Source: Batillaria attramentaria | Taxonomy: Eukaryota > Mollusca > Gastropoda > Batillariidae | Direction of reading: 5' to 3' | Assembly (NCBI GenBank): GCA_018292915.2 | Contig: JACVVK020000321.1 | Coordinates: forward strand, 52,501-116,500 | Length of the DNA: 64,000 nucleotides | In this document: positions 43,554-55,151 of the stretch, in pieces | Position numbering within the stretch: the stretch's first letter is position 1 | Layout: each line of letters starts with the position of its first letter | Notes under the pieces: generated by a model | Seen by the model: the letters and a program-made list of their open reading frames with translations, nothing else | Database searches by the model: none | Told to the model about the DNA's origin: nothing | Made by a program: the position numbers and the translations under genes

Positions 43554-44023
43554 GCGCGTGCGGTTGTGCGTGCGTGCGTGCGTGTGAGCTTTGGAGGGAC
43601 TGTGGTTCAGCCGGTTTCGTTTGGTGTTTGTTTGTTGTTGTTTTTGTTATCGGGGTTTTTCATATGTGTAATCATGTTTTGTTGCTGCTGTTGCTTGTTT
43701 GTGTTAATTTTTCTTTTGTTTGTCTTTAGAGCTTTGTTAACGTTCTATCACTTTTCCAGTTGTTCCATTCTCGGACCAGTGGTCCTCATTACCATACCTG
43801 CTGCACGGACATTTCCTCGGTCTAACGGGACATCATTAAATTCAGTTCAGTCCAGTTCGGTTCAAGTTACTTTATGCATCCCGTGGGGGAATTCGCTAGC
43901 GGCTGGACAGGCGTCGGTTAAGAAAGTAAAATACGAACTGTTTGCAGTCACACTGTCGTGCTACTAACTTCAAGAGATCCATAAAAATTAAAATTAAATT
44001 AATATAGAACAGAACAGAACAGA

Positions 44024-44029
<6 letters not shown>

Positions 44030-44088
<59 letters not shown>
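44030..44088. repeat. (CA)n microsatellite
   Basis: Preceded by four AGAAC pentamers. Confidence 0.9.
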
Positions 44089-44089
<1 letters not shown>

Positions 44090-45825
44090 CACACACTCAT
44101 GCACGCACACACGCACACACGCACACTGAGTCTCTCTAGTTCGCCGAGTCAGATGCGTTTCAACCTGATACTGATTAACTTGCCTTGCATAATTTATTCT
44201 GGTTCACGGCAGACAGTGGCGTTCTGTCTGTTTCTAAGTTCAGAACACCTTGACTCTTGGCTAGGTCCGCGCGTACTGGTGACAAACATAATGTCATGTC
44301 AGCTGCTGTCTGAGCCTGGGAAAACAAGGGGAATGCCCTAAGTTTCCAGCAGCTTGAAACCGGTGTTATATGCGAAATTATCTCCCTCGCGGCAACGCCG
44401 GACCCCGCAGATCTGTTGACGTAAACTGCGTTTAGCTTATAATATCTGATTCATTATGCTAGATGAGCAGTCAAATCAGAGGATGAACTCTCGAGCAAGC
44501 AAGCAAGCAACCAACAGTTAAATCAGGAGAGAGAGAAAAAAGGAGAAAAATATGGAAGAAAAAAAAACACCAAAAACGGTAGATTTCGGCAGACTTGCTA
44601 TGCAAATCAGACAGGCATTTAAACCAACCAACAAACAAACAAGCCACTTCCATAACTGCATTTTTATAAAGTTTCCAGTGTCTTCTGTGCATAAGAAATA
44701 TGGGTCTGCTATTATTCCTGTAAACGCAAACAGCGAAAGAAATGCGATGCCCCGAGAGTCGTTCTCGCAGGGGAGATAATTTTCACGTCACTTTCTCGGA
44801 AAAAAAAAAAAAAACTCGGGAATACTCGGGGTTCAAGTTTCTGGCACACAAACTGTTACTGGATGACAAACAGCAGTCGGTACTGCCACGCAGTCAGTGC
44901 GTTAAGGTGACGTGTCCAGTTCAGCTTGCTCTCCCTACGTGCACAGATACGCGCATAACGGCAAGACGCAGTTTTCCGCCAATCAGAACTCGGCGACATT
45001 GTTACTGCTCCTGATTATTCCTCGCTTGTTAACACAGCAGCCCGACATGACCTGTCCGTGTAGCTTCGAGTGCGTTCGGACTTGCACTGTACTGGTCTCC
45101 TAAATAAATCACTTCGTAGGTTTAATCGAGAGAGCGATTTGCGACAAGAAAGCATAGTCTGGTTGGCAAAGCCAGTCTGGCGAAATAGCAGGATTGTTGT
45201 TGTTGGTGTTGGTGTTTGGCAGAAACCGACTTTTCTGAGAAAACAAACAAACAAACAAACAAAAAACCCTGACTTTACTTAAGAACTGCTATCTTGTCAT
45301 TCTTCGCCGGTGTTTTCTGCAGGAAAGTAGAATTTTCTGCGGAAAAATCAGTTTCCTGCGGAAGCAATGCTGTTTAGTCATATCCTTTTTTATTTTTATT
45401 TTATTTATTTATTTATTTGAGGGGGGGGGGGCGGGAGGGGGGGCGAATTTTCTTTACCAAACCAGTTTGTTTGTTTTGTCTGTGCAAAGTTAAAGGTGCT
45501 TTTTCCTCAGAAACCCCCCCCCAAAAAAAAAACAAAAAAAAAACAAACAAACAAACAAAAAAAACAACAACCCAACAACAACAAGCTTATTTCATGGTCG
45601 ATTTTTGTGTCGAAAAAGCGCTAGTTTATCAGAGTTGGTCTTTGTTGGTGACACATTTTGTTGTTGTTGATCGTTTGTTTGTTTTTTCTTCCCACTGTTT
45701 TTTCAGCACTCTCATGCTGTCGGGCTTCCGTTCTGTTGTGCAAATTACAAGTTGGCGAGGTAGGATTCACCCATAAATAACATGTGCAAACCGTCACGCG
45801 ATCGACCCCATGAGAAAAACATACG

Positions 45826-45935
45826 TTAGTACAACCGTACCGGCGTGTTTACGATGTCGGAACTAATCCAAGGAAATATAGACGTGAGGAGAACACCCGC
45901 TACGTAAGGATCAGTTAACCACCGTGACACACAAT
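45826..45935 (+). repeat. 110-bp direct duplicate, copy 1
   Basis: GTTAGTACAACCGTACCGGC through GTTAACCACCGTGACA. A second copy is at 47455-47564 with a few short indels. Confidence 0.8.
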
Positions 45936-45956
45936 TGACTCCATACCGGACTGTAA

Positions 45957-46345
45957 CAATAATAATAATAATAATGAGTATTACTTGAATCGGTTCAAAG
46001 CGCCACTCATGTAACTCAACACGCACGCTCACGTAAATCACACGCATTCTCTCACACACTGGAGTGAGTGAGTGAGTTCAAGTTTTAGGGCTTAAAGCCG
46101 CGTAAGCCACAAAGACTAATTCGCGGCTGAGTCTGTGTGCCTGCACTACTTGACAAAAAAACAAACAAAAATGTAACGTTGGACAACAGATGCAAACTGG
46201 TCTACGGGGCAGTATAAACCTAGTACTGACCTCTCACACACTGGACATGAACACATTATAATCACGTGGTGCGAAGGGTCAGCTCAGCTATTTAAGTTTC
46301 TGAATAATATTTAGATTTGCATTTATTTTCAAATTTTGTGGGCTG
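45957..46345 (-). repeat. Dispersed repeat ending in (ATT)n, copy 2, split by a SINE
   Basis: (AAT)n, then TCGGTTCAAAGCGCC, CGCACGCTCACGTAAATCA, the SINE at 46063-46230, and TCACGTGGTGCGAAGGGTCAGC to GGGCTGAACATTTCCAAAGC; the inverse order of 21760-22003. Confidence 0.7.
46063..46230 (-). mobile_element. (ACTC)-tailed SINE, full-looking copy with target duplication
   Basis: Read on the minus strand it begins GTCAGTACTAGG and ends in a CACTCACTCACTC tail. It is flanked by perfect 14-bp direct repeats CTCTCACACACTGG at 46049-46062 and 46231-46244. The interrupted sequence continues on both sides as another repeat (45957-46330). The head shows no clear tRNA boxes. Confidence 0.85.
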
Positions 46346-46826
46346 AACATTTCCAAAGCAGAGGGGGAAAAGCCGGAGTACCTGGAGAGACTGAATCCCC
46401 GACGATCGGCCCAAATGAACGGCCAGTGCCACGTACGAGAAGGAAAGATTCTTTGCCCCGAGTGGGAATGACGTTAGGCTCTCGCACTGGTGACTAGATC
46501 ACCGACCGCCCTACAATCTGATACCGTAGATCTTTCACGGTCTGTTTCTTAGGTCTTTGCTGGTAGTCATGCAGCAAACTGCACACCTTCAGTACAAGAG
46601 CACTAGCGAGTAAAATAACACGTTCCTTGACTCCACAGGAATGTGGTGGAAGACGCGACCAGGATAGAATAGATCTCATTATCTCCCCGTGCGTGACCTG
46701 GAAGTGGCGGGATCAGCGCCTATACTAGCAGGCTAGAGCAGGCGCACTTTGTGAATGGGTGATGCAAGCAATGTGATATCGCACTACACATGACCCAGTT
46801 TAGCTGCCTGGCACTCCGCCTCTGCC

Positions 46827-46827
<1 letters not shown>

Positions 46828-46901
<74 letters not shown>
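46828..46901. repeat. (GT)n microsatellite
   Basis: About 37 GT units. Confidence 0.9.
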
Positions 46902-46902
<1 letters not shown>

Positions 46903-47368
46903 CTTCGAAATATTCCAATATTTGCGTGTTTGGACGTTTTTGGCTCTTTGTTTTTTTTCTGTTTGTGTGTCACTTATACCTGGGTCAGTTTTTCTTTGTT
47001 GTTGGGTCGAGTTGCTCAGCCGGGCCGACGTGTGGGTCAGTGATGACCCGGGGTTAATCTCGCGTAAGCCAGAAACGGACGGATCTCGCTCAAAAGCTGA
47101 GCGATGGCTAAAATAACACTATTCAAGTTAACAGTTCAATTACCACGTTCACTGCAGTCAGTTTTCACCTTAAGGTACACCACAAGTGCTGATAGCATCG
47201 GGTTACATACGATGGTTACAATGCAATGTTCTCAAAACAAAAACAAAAAAAGACGGGGGGGGGGGAGGGGGAATGTGGGATGAGAAGGGGGAAGGAATGA
47301 AGCTCTTTCACTCTAAGGTTTTCTCACTCCCCCCCCCCCCTTCTTTCGCCTCTCCGCCCCCCCCCCCC

Positions 47369-47402
<34 letters not shown>

Positions 47403-47454
47403 TCGGTGTCACACTGCTGCATATGGGATTGTAAAGAAAAAAAAAATGTAAGAC

Positions 47455-47564
47455 GTTAGTACAACCGTACCGGCGTGTTTACGATGTCGGTCGGAACTAA
47501 TCCAAGGAAATGTAGATGATGTGAGGAGAACGTCCGCTACGAATGAATCAGTTAACCACCGTGA
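47455..47564 (+). repeat. 110-bp direct duplicate, copy 2
   Basis: Same sequence as 45826-45935 with an extra TCGG and GAT. About 1.6 kb of unrelated sequence separates the two. Confidence 0.8.
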
Positions 47565-47688
47565 CATCTCAGGTCGCGCGTACGAAGGGTCGGACCATCC
47601 CAGGTTAGCGACCCTGCCACTGTATCTGGTACATGTAGGACAGTGGTAGGAGTCTTTTCCTCTTCTTTTCTGTTTTTCTTTCTTCTTT

Positions 47689-47693
<5 letters not shown>

Positions 47694-47752
<59 letters not shown>

Positions 47753-47890
47753 GGGGGGGTGGTCTTCTTCTCTTCCTTCTCTTTGTCTTTTTTCCCTTCC
47801 ATTTTTCCTTTCTTTTTTTTGGGGGGGGGGGGGAGGGGGGAGGGGGGTAGTGGTGGTGAATGTGTGTGTGTGGGGGGGGGGGGGGAGGGG
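47694..47890. repeat. (GT)n plus T-run/G-run low-complexity block
   Basis: (GT)n to 47750, C/T-rich stretch, TTTTTTTT directly followed by a G-run at 47821, further G-runs to 47885. Confidence 0.85.
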
Positions 47891-48357
47891 TTGTTTACGA
47901 GCGGTAGTGGCGCGTGGGGTAAGTGCATTTGCACGAAAAATGGTCATACACTGATACCACTCGCAACCCTCGTCTCCCAACGCGCCACACGCTACGCGAT
48001 ATTTTTTCCTTTCCTGACGCTGGCCGGTTACCAGCAACGACATGATTGTCCGATTTGCACTGACTCCGATCCGCTGAGTTCTGCCAGCCTGGCAACTTGA
48101 AGTCAAGCCAGTCCACGCGCACTGACTGACGTGGAAGCACGACGCCAGCGACTGAAACCGGCGGACGACAGTAGAGGGCCATGGAAAGTCGGGGTCAACG
48201 CTGAGGTGGCATCTTACGCCCAGCACAAAGACGTCACAGTGCATGCGCACTTGCCGCCGGGTTATTCTTCAGTTTTCTGTCTTGCATATATTACACGATG
48301 CGGACCCGGCTGGCGCGTGGGGTCGGGGTCGGATGGGGGTGCTTTCTGTGACTGACA

Positions 48358-48660
48358 TAGTCAGTGCTGGTTCAACTTAAACTCAGCGACTCCGTCAGCA
48401 ATAGGCGACAGGGCAGTTAATTGTGTTGTTTTGTTGTTGTTGTTTTCAGATCCGCAGTATGGCATTTTGCCAGGATTTTTTATATGTATATTGTTTTTAA
48501 TTTTAAAAAGATTAAACAAAGTGCTTTTGTGACACTGGCAGTCAGTGCTGGTTCAACTCAAAAGTCATCAGGCCGGTTAATTGTGATTTTATTATAAAAC
48601 TCAGTGTGGCATTTCGCCATTTTTTTTTATTGCTACAGTTTTCAAATATTCAGTATTTGT
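48358..48660 (+). repeat. Diverged tandem duplication (about 180 bp unit)
   Basis: CAGTCAGTGCTGGTTCAACT..GTTAATTGTG..CAGT.TGGCATTT.GCCA occurs at 48359 and again at 48539. Confidence 0.65.
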
Positions 48661-49749
48661 TATGAAACTGTTTGAAACATTGAAATTTCGCTCCAGAACC
48701 GTTAGATGCGCCTATCCCATGACTCACAAGAGAAGACCTGCGGACAGACGCACGGACCGTCAAATGATAAGAGCACCCACATTGCCAATAGTCCCGCAGA
48801 CCTAAACCATTAGCACTAAAAGCCAGTACAAAATGCCAAAGACTTTCGAAGGTCAGTCCTGCCACAAAGTGTTTACGCCAGAAATCGGTACGAAGGAAAG
48901 CCGGATAGTGGAGCTAGGTGGGGGTGCCGGAGGGGTGGGGGTGGGGGGCTGGAGGTGCGTGGGGTCAAACACCTGACCCGGGGCAAAACACGAGTTCAAC
49001 GATAGTGGAAATACGTTCAAGGCAAAACTGAACGGAATGCGCAAAATACGGAGGCACCCGGCACATGTCTAGACTTAAGGCGGGAGTACGCTTCTATCCT
49101 GATTCCACATCCAGATTAAATCTGTACCCGCTGTAAGTACATTTAGTCACGGAGTGCGGTAAGTTGGCCGCGGAAGCTCAGGGGTACATGGAGAAATGCC
49201 ATACACCGGGCTGACATAGAGGAGTTATCCGCCACTGTTCGCTTTGTTTGTTTCTGGGGTTTGTTGTTGTTGTTGTTCTTCTTCTTCTTCTTCTTTTTTG
49301 TTTGTTGTGTTGCGTTGTTTGTTTGTTGGTTTGTTTGTTTGGTTTCGTATTTTTCTTGTTTTTTGTTGGTGTTGTTTATTGTTTGTTTTTTGTTTGTTTG
49401 TTTGGTTGGGTTTTTTTGTGTGTTTTTGTTGTTGTTGTTGTTGTTTTTTGTTTTTTGTTCGTGTGCGTGTGTGTGTGTGTGTGTGGGGGGGGGGGGTGTT
49501 CTGAGTCGTCTCGTCCAGCTGGCGGGAAAATACCTGAACGCTGACTTGATGACTTCAATATTTTTAATTTATATATCAGACTAACATGTGGCATATTGAA
49601 TACGATTAAAAAGTTGGGGTTTTCTTCTTCGTCGTCTTCTTCTTCTTCTTTGAAGTCTACGAGCGTGACTATCAATTTTATCAATTTTGTCGCGAGTTCC
49701 ACGGTGACATCATTATCATAATACAATTATATTCTGGGCGATCCTCACT

Positions 49750-50183
49750 CAGGGGCGCCGGAAGATGTTTGGGGGAGGGGGGGCAGAATCTCGGAGGGGG
49801 GAACGTTGCCCGAAGAAAGTGAAAAGCGGGGGGGGGGGGGGGGCGATCAAATGCTGCGTAGACAAAAAACCTTTACGAACCAGGACGATGCCCGAAAAAA
49901 GTGAAAAGCGGGGGGGGGGGGGGGGGGGGGGCAATCAGAGGAGCGGACAGCCTTCGGTCCGCAAAAACAGAAGTTCTCTGTTGGGTGGGATGAGGGAGAG
50001 AGCACTAAGAGGGGTAGGGGGAGAGGTAGGGGAAGGGGGGGGGGGCAAGACCATGGCTTTGCCCCCCCCCCCTCTTGCCATAGTCACCTGATTTTCCAGG
50101 GGGGCAAAAAGACACTCTTGCCCCCCCTGCTTGGGTACAGGGGGGGCAGCTGCCCCCCCTGCCCCCCGGTTCCGGCGCCCCTG
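49750..50183. mobile_element. MITE with CAGGGGCGCCGGAA terminal inverted repeats
   Basis: Perfect 14-bp terminal inverted repeats at 49750-49763 and 50170-50183, flanked on both sides by TCACT (49745-49749 and 50184-50188), a probable 5-bp target duplication. The interior is unusually rich in G-runs, with C-runs near the right end, and has no ORF. Confidence 0.75.
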
Positions 50184-50326
50184 TCACTTCAGTCCCTTTG
50201 CGGAAGTGCACGGGGTTGGCCGTATGGTCAGTTATCAGTTTTGTCTCGACGTCTGAACGTCGTAACGTCATAATGATTGTATTACTGATTGACGTCCGTG
50301 TTTTCCCTTCAGCCAAGTGCAGAGGA

Positions 50327-50496
50327 GGGTGGGTGGGTGTTTGGGGGTTTAACGTCCTTTTCCACCACATAGGGTGAGATCAAAGACGGGACAACGATGA
50401 AAAAGCCAGCACAGATATTTGGCCCCAGCCGGGATCGAACTCACGACCCGAGCATTAGAAGTCCAACGCTCTACCATTCGACCACCCCGGATCCCC
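50327..50496 (-). mobile_element. tRNA-derived SINE (family 1)
   Basis: Full copy flanked by AAGTGCAGAGGA on the left (50314-50325) and AAGTGCAGAGGAA on the right (50497-50509), a likely 12-bp or longer target duplication. Confidence 0.9.
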
Positions 50497-50947
50497 AAGT
50501 GCAGAGGAATGATGAGTCATTTAGCAGTCAGTTACGTGTAGAGGTCTGACTGTGACGTCACTGGTACTACTTCTCACAGACATTCGTATGATAACCGCCA
50601 TGTTATGAGGGCAATGCCTGCGATAACGTGACGTTGTCACTTTTGATCAAGACTATTCAAGTTCAGTTCCAACGCGCAACATCAATCACCATGATGTCTT
50701 TTGAGCGGCAACACAGAACAACTGTGGGTTATTGCTGGGCTACAGCGGTTGAAACATCGCGCTCGACTGATCGCCGAAATTAATCAATAAATAACTAAGT
50801 TGTAAATGTTTACTGTCTGCCATTTTCGTAGTTGTTGTTGTTTGTTGTTTTTATCACTCGGCCTTGAGAACTGGTTACCAGTATACTCGGCTTTATCGGC
50901 TTTAGCAACGAGTGTTTCTGTTGTTGTTTTTTGTTGTTGTTTTTTTA

Positions 50948-51233
50948 GTGTCCCTTTCGGGAAATTCGGGCCGCTTCCCTCGGGGGAAGCGCGTCGCCGC
51001 GGTGCAGCGCCACCCAATACCTTTTTTTAATAAACAATTTTGCTGGGGGAGGAAAGCCGGATAACCCGGAGAGAAACCCCCGATGAGCAGCCCGGCAGCC
51101 AGGAAAAACCGGTATCACACATCACAAGCTCGACCTGGGCTCGAACCCACGCTTCATCGCCATGACATTGGTGACGGCCGTTCAGTAACGCAGCGGCTAA
51201 ATCCGACGCGCTACCTATTAGACCACCGCTCGA
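50948..51233 (-). mobile_element. tRNA-derived SINE (family 2)
   Basis: Inverted copy of 40539-40850. Box B reads GGGTTCGAGCCCA, closer to consensus than the other copy. Confidence 0.82.
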
Positions 51234-51771
51234 TGAAAAGTTTTCCCCAAAGTTGTTTGCCAGAGAATCGTATTGAGTCTGTATACAGGGCTACCGTTGA
51301 AACATCGCGCTTGACTGATCGAGTAACAGTCCTTAATAAATGTTTACTGCCTACCTTTTTTCTCTCTCTCTCTCTTTCTTACCCGGCCTTGGAAACTGTT
51401 TATCGAGGTTTTCGGTTTCAGCAACACGTGTGCAAACTGGTGACTAAATTTATTCCGGCCTGCGGCGCACGGCCAACGACTGACAGGTTAATTACGGCAA
51501 ACGGAGTTTATATCAGGACGCTGCGAGGTTGCCACTAGGTTTCCATGTTCAGGACCAGTCTGTATGAGTTTTAGTCTCACAGATCGGTCTCAGTTCTTAA
51601 CGCTGTGTCTGGCATCAGTCGTCAGTCCCACTTACACACCTGCATGGTGACTGGCAGCATTTCGAAAACTGGTACTGAGCCAACACTGAGCAGGTCTCAA
51701 GTCGTGACGCAAATATCAAGGAGTGCAGGAGTCGGCTCTAGTCAGTGCTTGGGCCGGTCACCCGCTGGTCA

Positions 51772-51925
51772 GGGCCCGCATGTAAAAGTCGGGGTTAGGG
51801 AGTTTAGCCCCGGGTTAGGGTCTAACCCTGACTAAACTAGCTCTAGGTTTAATTTTCTGCTGTTTTTTTTTTTTTAATCAGGACTGAAGCGGGTCCATTC
51901 CAGCAAGGTGCCTATGCCGTTATAC
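51772..51925. mobile_element. GGGCCCGCATG MITE fragment
   Basis: One end (GGGCCCGCATGTAAAAGTCG) plus the GAAGCGGGTCCATTCCAGCA and GGTGCCTATGCCGTTA blocks of the family; the opposite terminus was not found. Confidence 0.6.
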
Positions 51926-52182
51926 AAGGACTTTGTCTTTCTTTCGGCTTCGCTACTACTAATATAACATTCCTATATAGCGCAGTATCCCCACAAGGTG
52001 AGCTCAAGGCGCTTCACAATTACAGTCTAAACTAATAAAACAAAAGTATGCAACAGGTACACGCACACACACAAACATGTACTACTGCCAAGATATGACA
52101 CAAAAGAATTAAACACAAAGGAAAAGAAAATAAAGAGACAACAAAGCCAGTAACACAAGCCTAAGAGAGAGAGAGAGAGAAG

Positions 52183-52273
<91 letters not shown>
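52183..52273. repeat. (GA)n(CG)n(CA)n microsatellite
   Basis: Short GAGAGA and GCGCGC blocks precede about 40 CA units. Confidence 0.9.
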
Positions 52274-52275
<2 letters not shown>

Positions 52276-52633
52276 CTATCAGTTCGAGTGTACGAACAGT
52301 TTGCCCGGCGGCGGAGAAAACAACCCGAACAAGACAGAACAGCTGAACAAGTCTTTTCAGTCAGTCCCCGGCCTCTCGACTGGGTCGCGCGTACGCAAAG
52401 CCTACATGAAAAGGACGGATGTGCGGACTGAAAAGACATGAGAAGTAAATAAAAAAGAAAGAAAGAAAGAAAGAAAAACCTGTTTGAAAGGGTGTGCTAA
52501 AAATAAACCCACCATTCAAGTAAATTTCCACTCGGCCGGTGTCAAAATTCAGCCTGCATGAGAAAACACTTCCAGTTTTGTCTGACCTACGTGCTGCCCA
52601 ACTTGCACGGCGCGTACAGTGCAAACGAACTCG

Positions 52634-53044
52634 ACCTTAAAGGTCTGCAATCTCAGCAAAAAGCTGCAAACATTGCGTTTTTTTTAAAACTGCGACTCCT
52701 TCGACTGTGCATAATCCAAGCAACTCTGTCACAGTTGCAGAGTTTTCAGCGCTTCGGGGACCCTTATAAAACCAGAGCACGAGTTTGCCGTGACATTATT
52801 TGGCTTTTGGTCAGAGATCGAGACACATCGCTACAGTGTCTAGCGGATGTTGAGTGCTGCACAATCTTTCTCGCTCAGTGTCAAAACGCAAACTGAGCTG
52901 TGAAATCAGACTGCCCTTGGCTTTTATGGGGGTTTCAGGGGCGCTGAAAACTCTGCAACTGTGACAGAGTTGACTGTGCTTGCACGGTCGACTGTCAAAT
53001 TTGTTCACACTTCGGACAGCTTTTTGTTGGGAGCTTAGATCTTT
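52634..53044 (-). mobile_element. 0.42-kb element with 32-bp internal inverted repeats, copy 1
   Basis: Inverted relative to 57377-57796. Inside, 52721-52752 and 52941-52972 are a perfect 32-bp inverted repeat (CAACTCTGTCACAGTTGCAG... / ...CTGCAACTGTGACAGAGTTG). The outer parts include AAAGCTGCAAACATTGC and CTTTTTGTTGGGAGC. No coding capacity. Confidence 0.72.
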
Positions 53045-53135
53045 AACTCAGTTCCTACCGGATAAGTTTGGGGTTGTGCACCAGTGGCCTCACCCCGCCC
53101 CCCCCCCCCCCCCCCCCAAAAAAAAATCATATTTA

Positions 53136-53327
53136 ATGCTGCATGACTGGAACCCACAAGGAAAGCGAAAAAGGGGGCGCCCAAAGCAGACATGGAGGCG
53201 TAGCCTCCAGGACGAGCTGAAAGCCGCCGGCCAAACCTGGGAGGCTGCAAAAACAGCAGCCAGAGATCGCAGGAAGTGGAGAAGAACTGTCGAGGCCCTA
53301 TGCTCCACAAGGAGTAAAGAGGAATGA
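53136..53327 (+). pseudogene. 5'-truncated LINE ORF2 C-terminus with (TGA)n tail
   Basis: Encodes KRKRGRPKQTWRR, a stretch typical of the last part of non-LTR retrotransposon polyproteins, through ARDRRKWRRTVEALCS to a TGA. It is followed directly by (ATG)n at 53325-53342. It interrupts a repeat whose uninterrupted relative is at 42571-42730. Confidence 0.7.
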
Positions 53328-53825
53328 TGATGATGATGATAATTCTGCATGGATTTTAAAGTTTGGCTTCGTGAGAGTGTTGCACTTTGATTCTTCTCGT
53401 GTTTGCTGCAGTAGGAGCCGTCAAGGAACCGTTATTAGTGAGATTTAGTAGGACTTCGTAAAGAGGACTTCGCTGAGCAGCGTAACCCACTTACATGTAA
53501 ATTAGGCTCACACGGCAGAGGCCGCGAGCTGCTAACGCGCTGCAATTGGCTAATGGCACCCGTAACGTGCCTAATTTACATGCAAATGGGTTACGCTACT
53601 CAACGAAGTCCTCCGTACGAAATCCTACTAAATCTCACTATCTTGCCAGTTTTTCGCATACAGGACCAAAACCGAAAAAGAGTCAAAAACGTGGGATACT
53701 GGTGCGCGGTACGATATGTTCTATACTGATGCCGGGTTAGGGTCAATGCCTTCATTTCCTCTTCTTCGTCGTCTCCTTGCGTCTTCTTTTTCACGGGGTT
53801 CAAACGAAATGGACGGGGGGAAAGA

Positions 53826-53998
53826 GGAGTGGGTGGGTGTTTGGGGGTTTAACGTCCTTTTCCACCACATAAGGGTGATATCAAAGACGGGGCAACGATG
53901 AAAAAGTCAGCACAAATATTTCGCTCCAGCCTGGATACGAACTCACGACCTGAGCATCAGAAGTCTAACACTCTACCATTCGGCCACCCCGGCTCCCC
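53826..53998 (-). mobile_element. tRNA-derived SINE (family 1)
   Basis: Full copy with head, body and GTTAAACCCCC tail. The left flank GGGGGGAAAGAGGAG resembles that of the 11580 copy. Confidence 0.87.
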
Positions 53999-54306
53999 CC
54001 GTTACTGTGAAGTGAACATATAATTATATCATTGATACGTTTAGATTGTACTTAGCATATTTAACGTATTCAGTGTAGCAACAAGCCGTTTATTTGGTTT
54101 ATAAGCGGATAAGCGTTTTTCCGGTCACGGTGCGACGAATTTTTACTTCGGAAAGTGGCCGTTGGAAAAACGTGGTGCTATAGCGTGGAAAAACGCCAAA
54201 GTGACGGTGCTATGATTTTCAAGCTGCAGCAGGGCTCTGTAAAAATTAAACTCCCTTCCATTCGTTTAACCCCGTGTTTTTGCCGCTCTCTGTAACCCTC
54301 TCACAT

Positions 54307-54366
<60 letters not shown>

Positions 54367-54412
54367 CCCCCCCCCCCCACACGACCCCCCACTGACCCCC
54401 CCCCCTCCCCCG
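54307..54412. repeat. (CA)n followed by C-runs
   Basis: About 29 CA units, then ACGACCCCCC-type sequence. Confidence 0.88.
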
Positions 54413-54782
54413 CGTGCGGCGTTGTCTCACTAACTCTGCCTGTAAGACGGTCACATTGTTGGACGTTTTCGCGACAGTGCGGCAGCTCAAGTGACATGTA
54501 CTTCCGTCCATATCCTATCCTCTTCCTTTTTGTCTTCACGTGACAGGGTTGTATTACTCCATAGCGCTTGCCTAGTGCACTCACTGTTACATGATATAGC
54601 ACCCCGGCCCATATTTGGGTTTACGAGCGGTCGGCGGTACCCATTCAGCGGAGCTCGACAAGCACCTTTGAGACCGTGCCCTGCTTTTGTGGTGTCGTCA
54701 GTTTCGTGGCATGTTTATTGGCGTGCAAAAATTAATGTCACTGACTTACAATTTTTGTGTTGTTCTTGTGACATGATTTTGA

Positions 54783-54902
54783 GAGTGGGTTGGTGTTTGC
54801 CGGGGGATTTTAACGTTCTTTTCCACCACGTCATGGATGATACCAAAAACGTGGCAACGAGACAAAAGACCGGGATAAATATCTGGCCCCAGGCGGGATG
54901 TA
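54783..54902 (-). mobile_element. tRNA-derived SINE (family 1), truncated and diverged
   Basis: Tail and body recognisable (AACGTTCTTTTCCACCACG, ATCTGGCCCCAGGCGGGAT). It stops at box B. Confidence 0.72.
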
Positions 54903-55151
54903 TTTGTGAAAACGAATATAATATGATGCAGATATTTGGGCACATGCTCGGTGTTTCAGAATTATCTTCCGGAGCTGTATGAGCGATTCATTGCTTATAG
55001 ATGGCCGTTTATTGATGCTTTCAGTTCCATATATGGGTTGAAAGCGGCGCTTACTAAAGAGCCTGCCATATTTGCTACTCTTGATTCAGTTTCTTTTTGG
55101 ACATTTGTCGTGTTGGAAAACACACCGACTAGTCTTTTGAAGAGAGATCCC

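Larger units (their letters stand above)
42731..45825. other. Intergenic, no gene supported
   Basis: C-rich stretch at 42830-43075, microsatellites, and at 43846-43900 a (CAGTT)n / TTTATGCATCCCGTGGGGGAA retroelement-like end. Frames in 43400-43970 are driven by the (GT)n run. Confidence 0.55.

Noticed and set aside
43404..43967. 187-codon plus-strand frame
   Set aside because: Begins through a (GT)n microsatellite (Cys-Val repeats) and continues into T-rich sequence; no homology.
47552..48250. 232-codon minus-strand frame
   Set aside because: Half of it is His-Thr and Pro/Lys low complexity from (CA)n and C-runs; the rest shows no domain.
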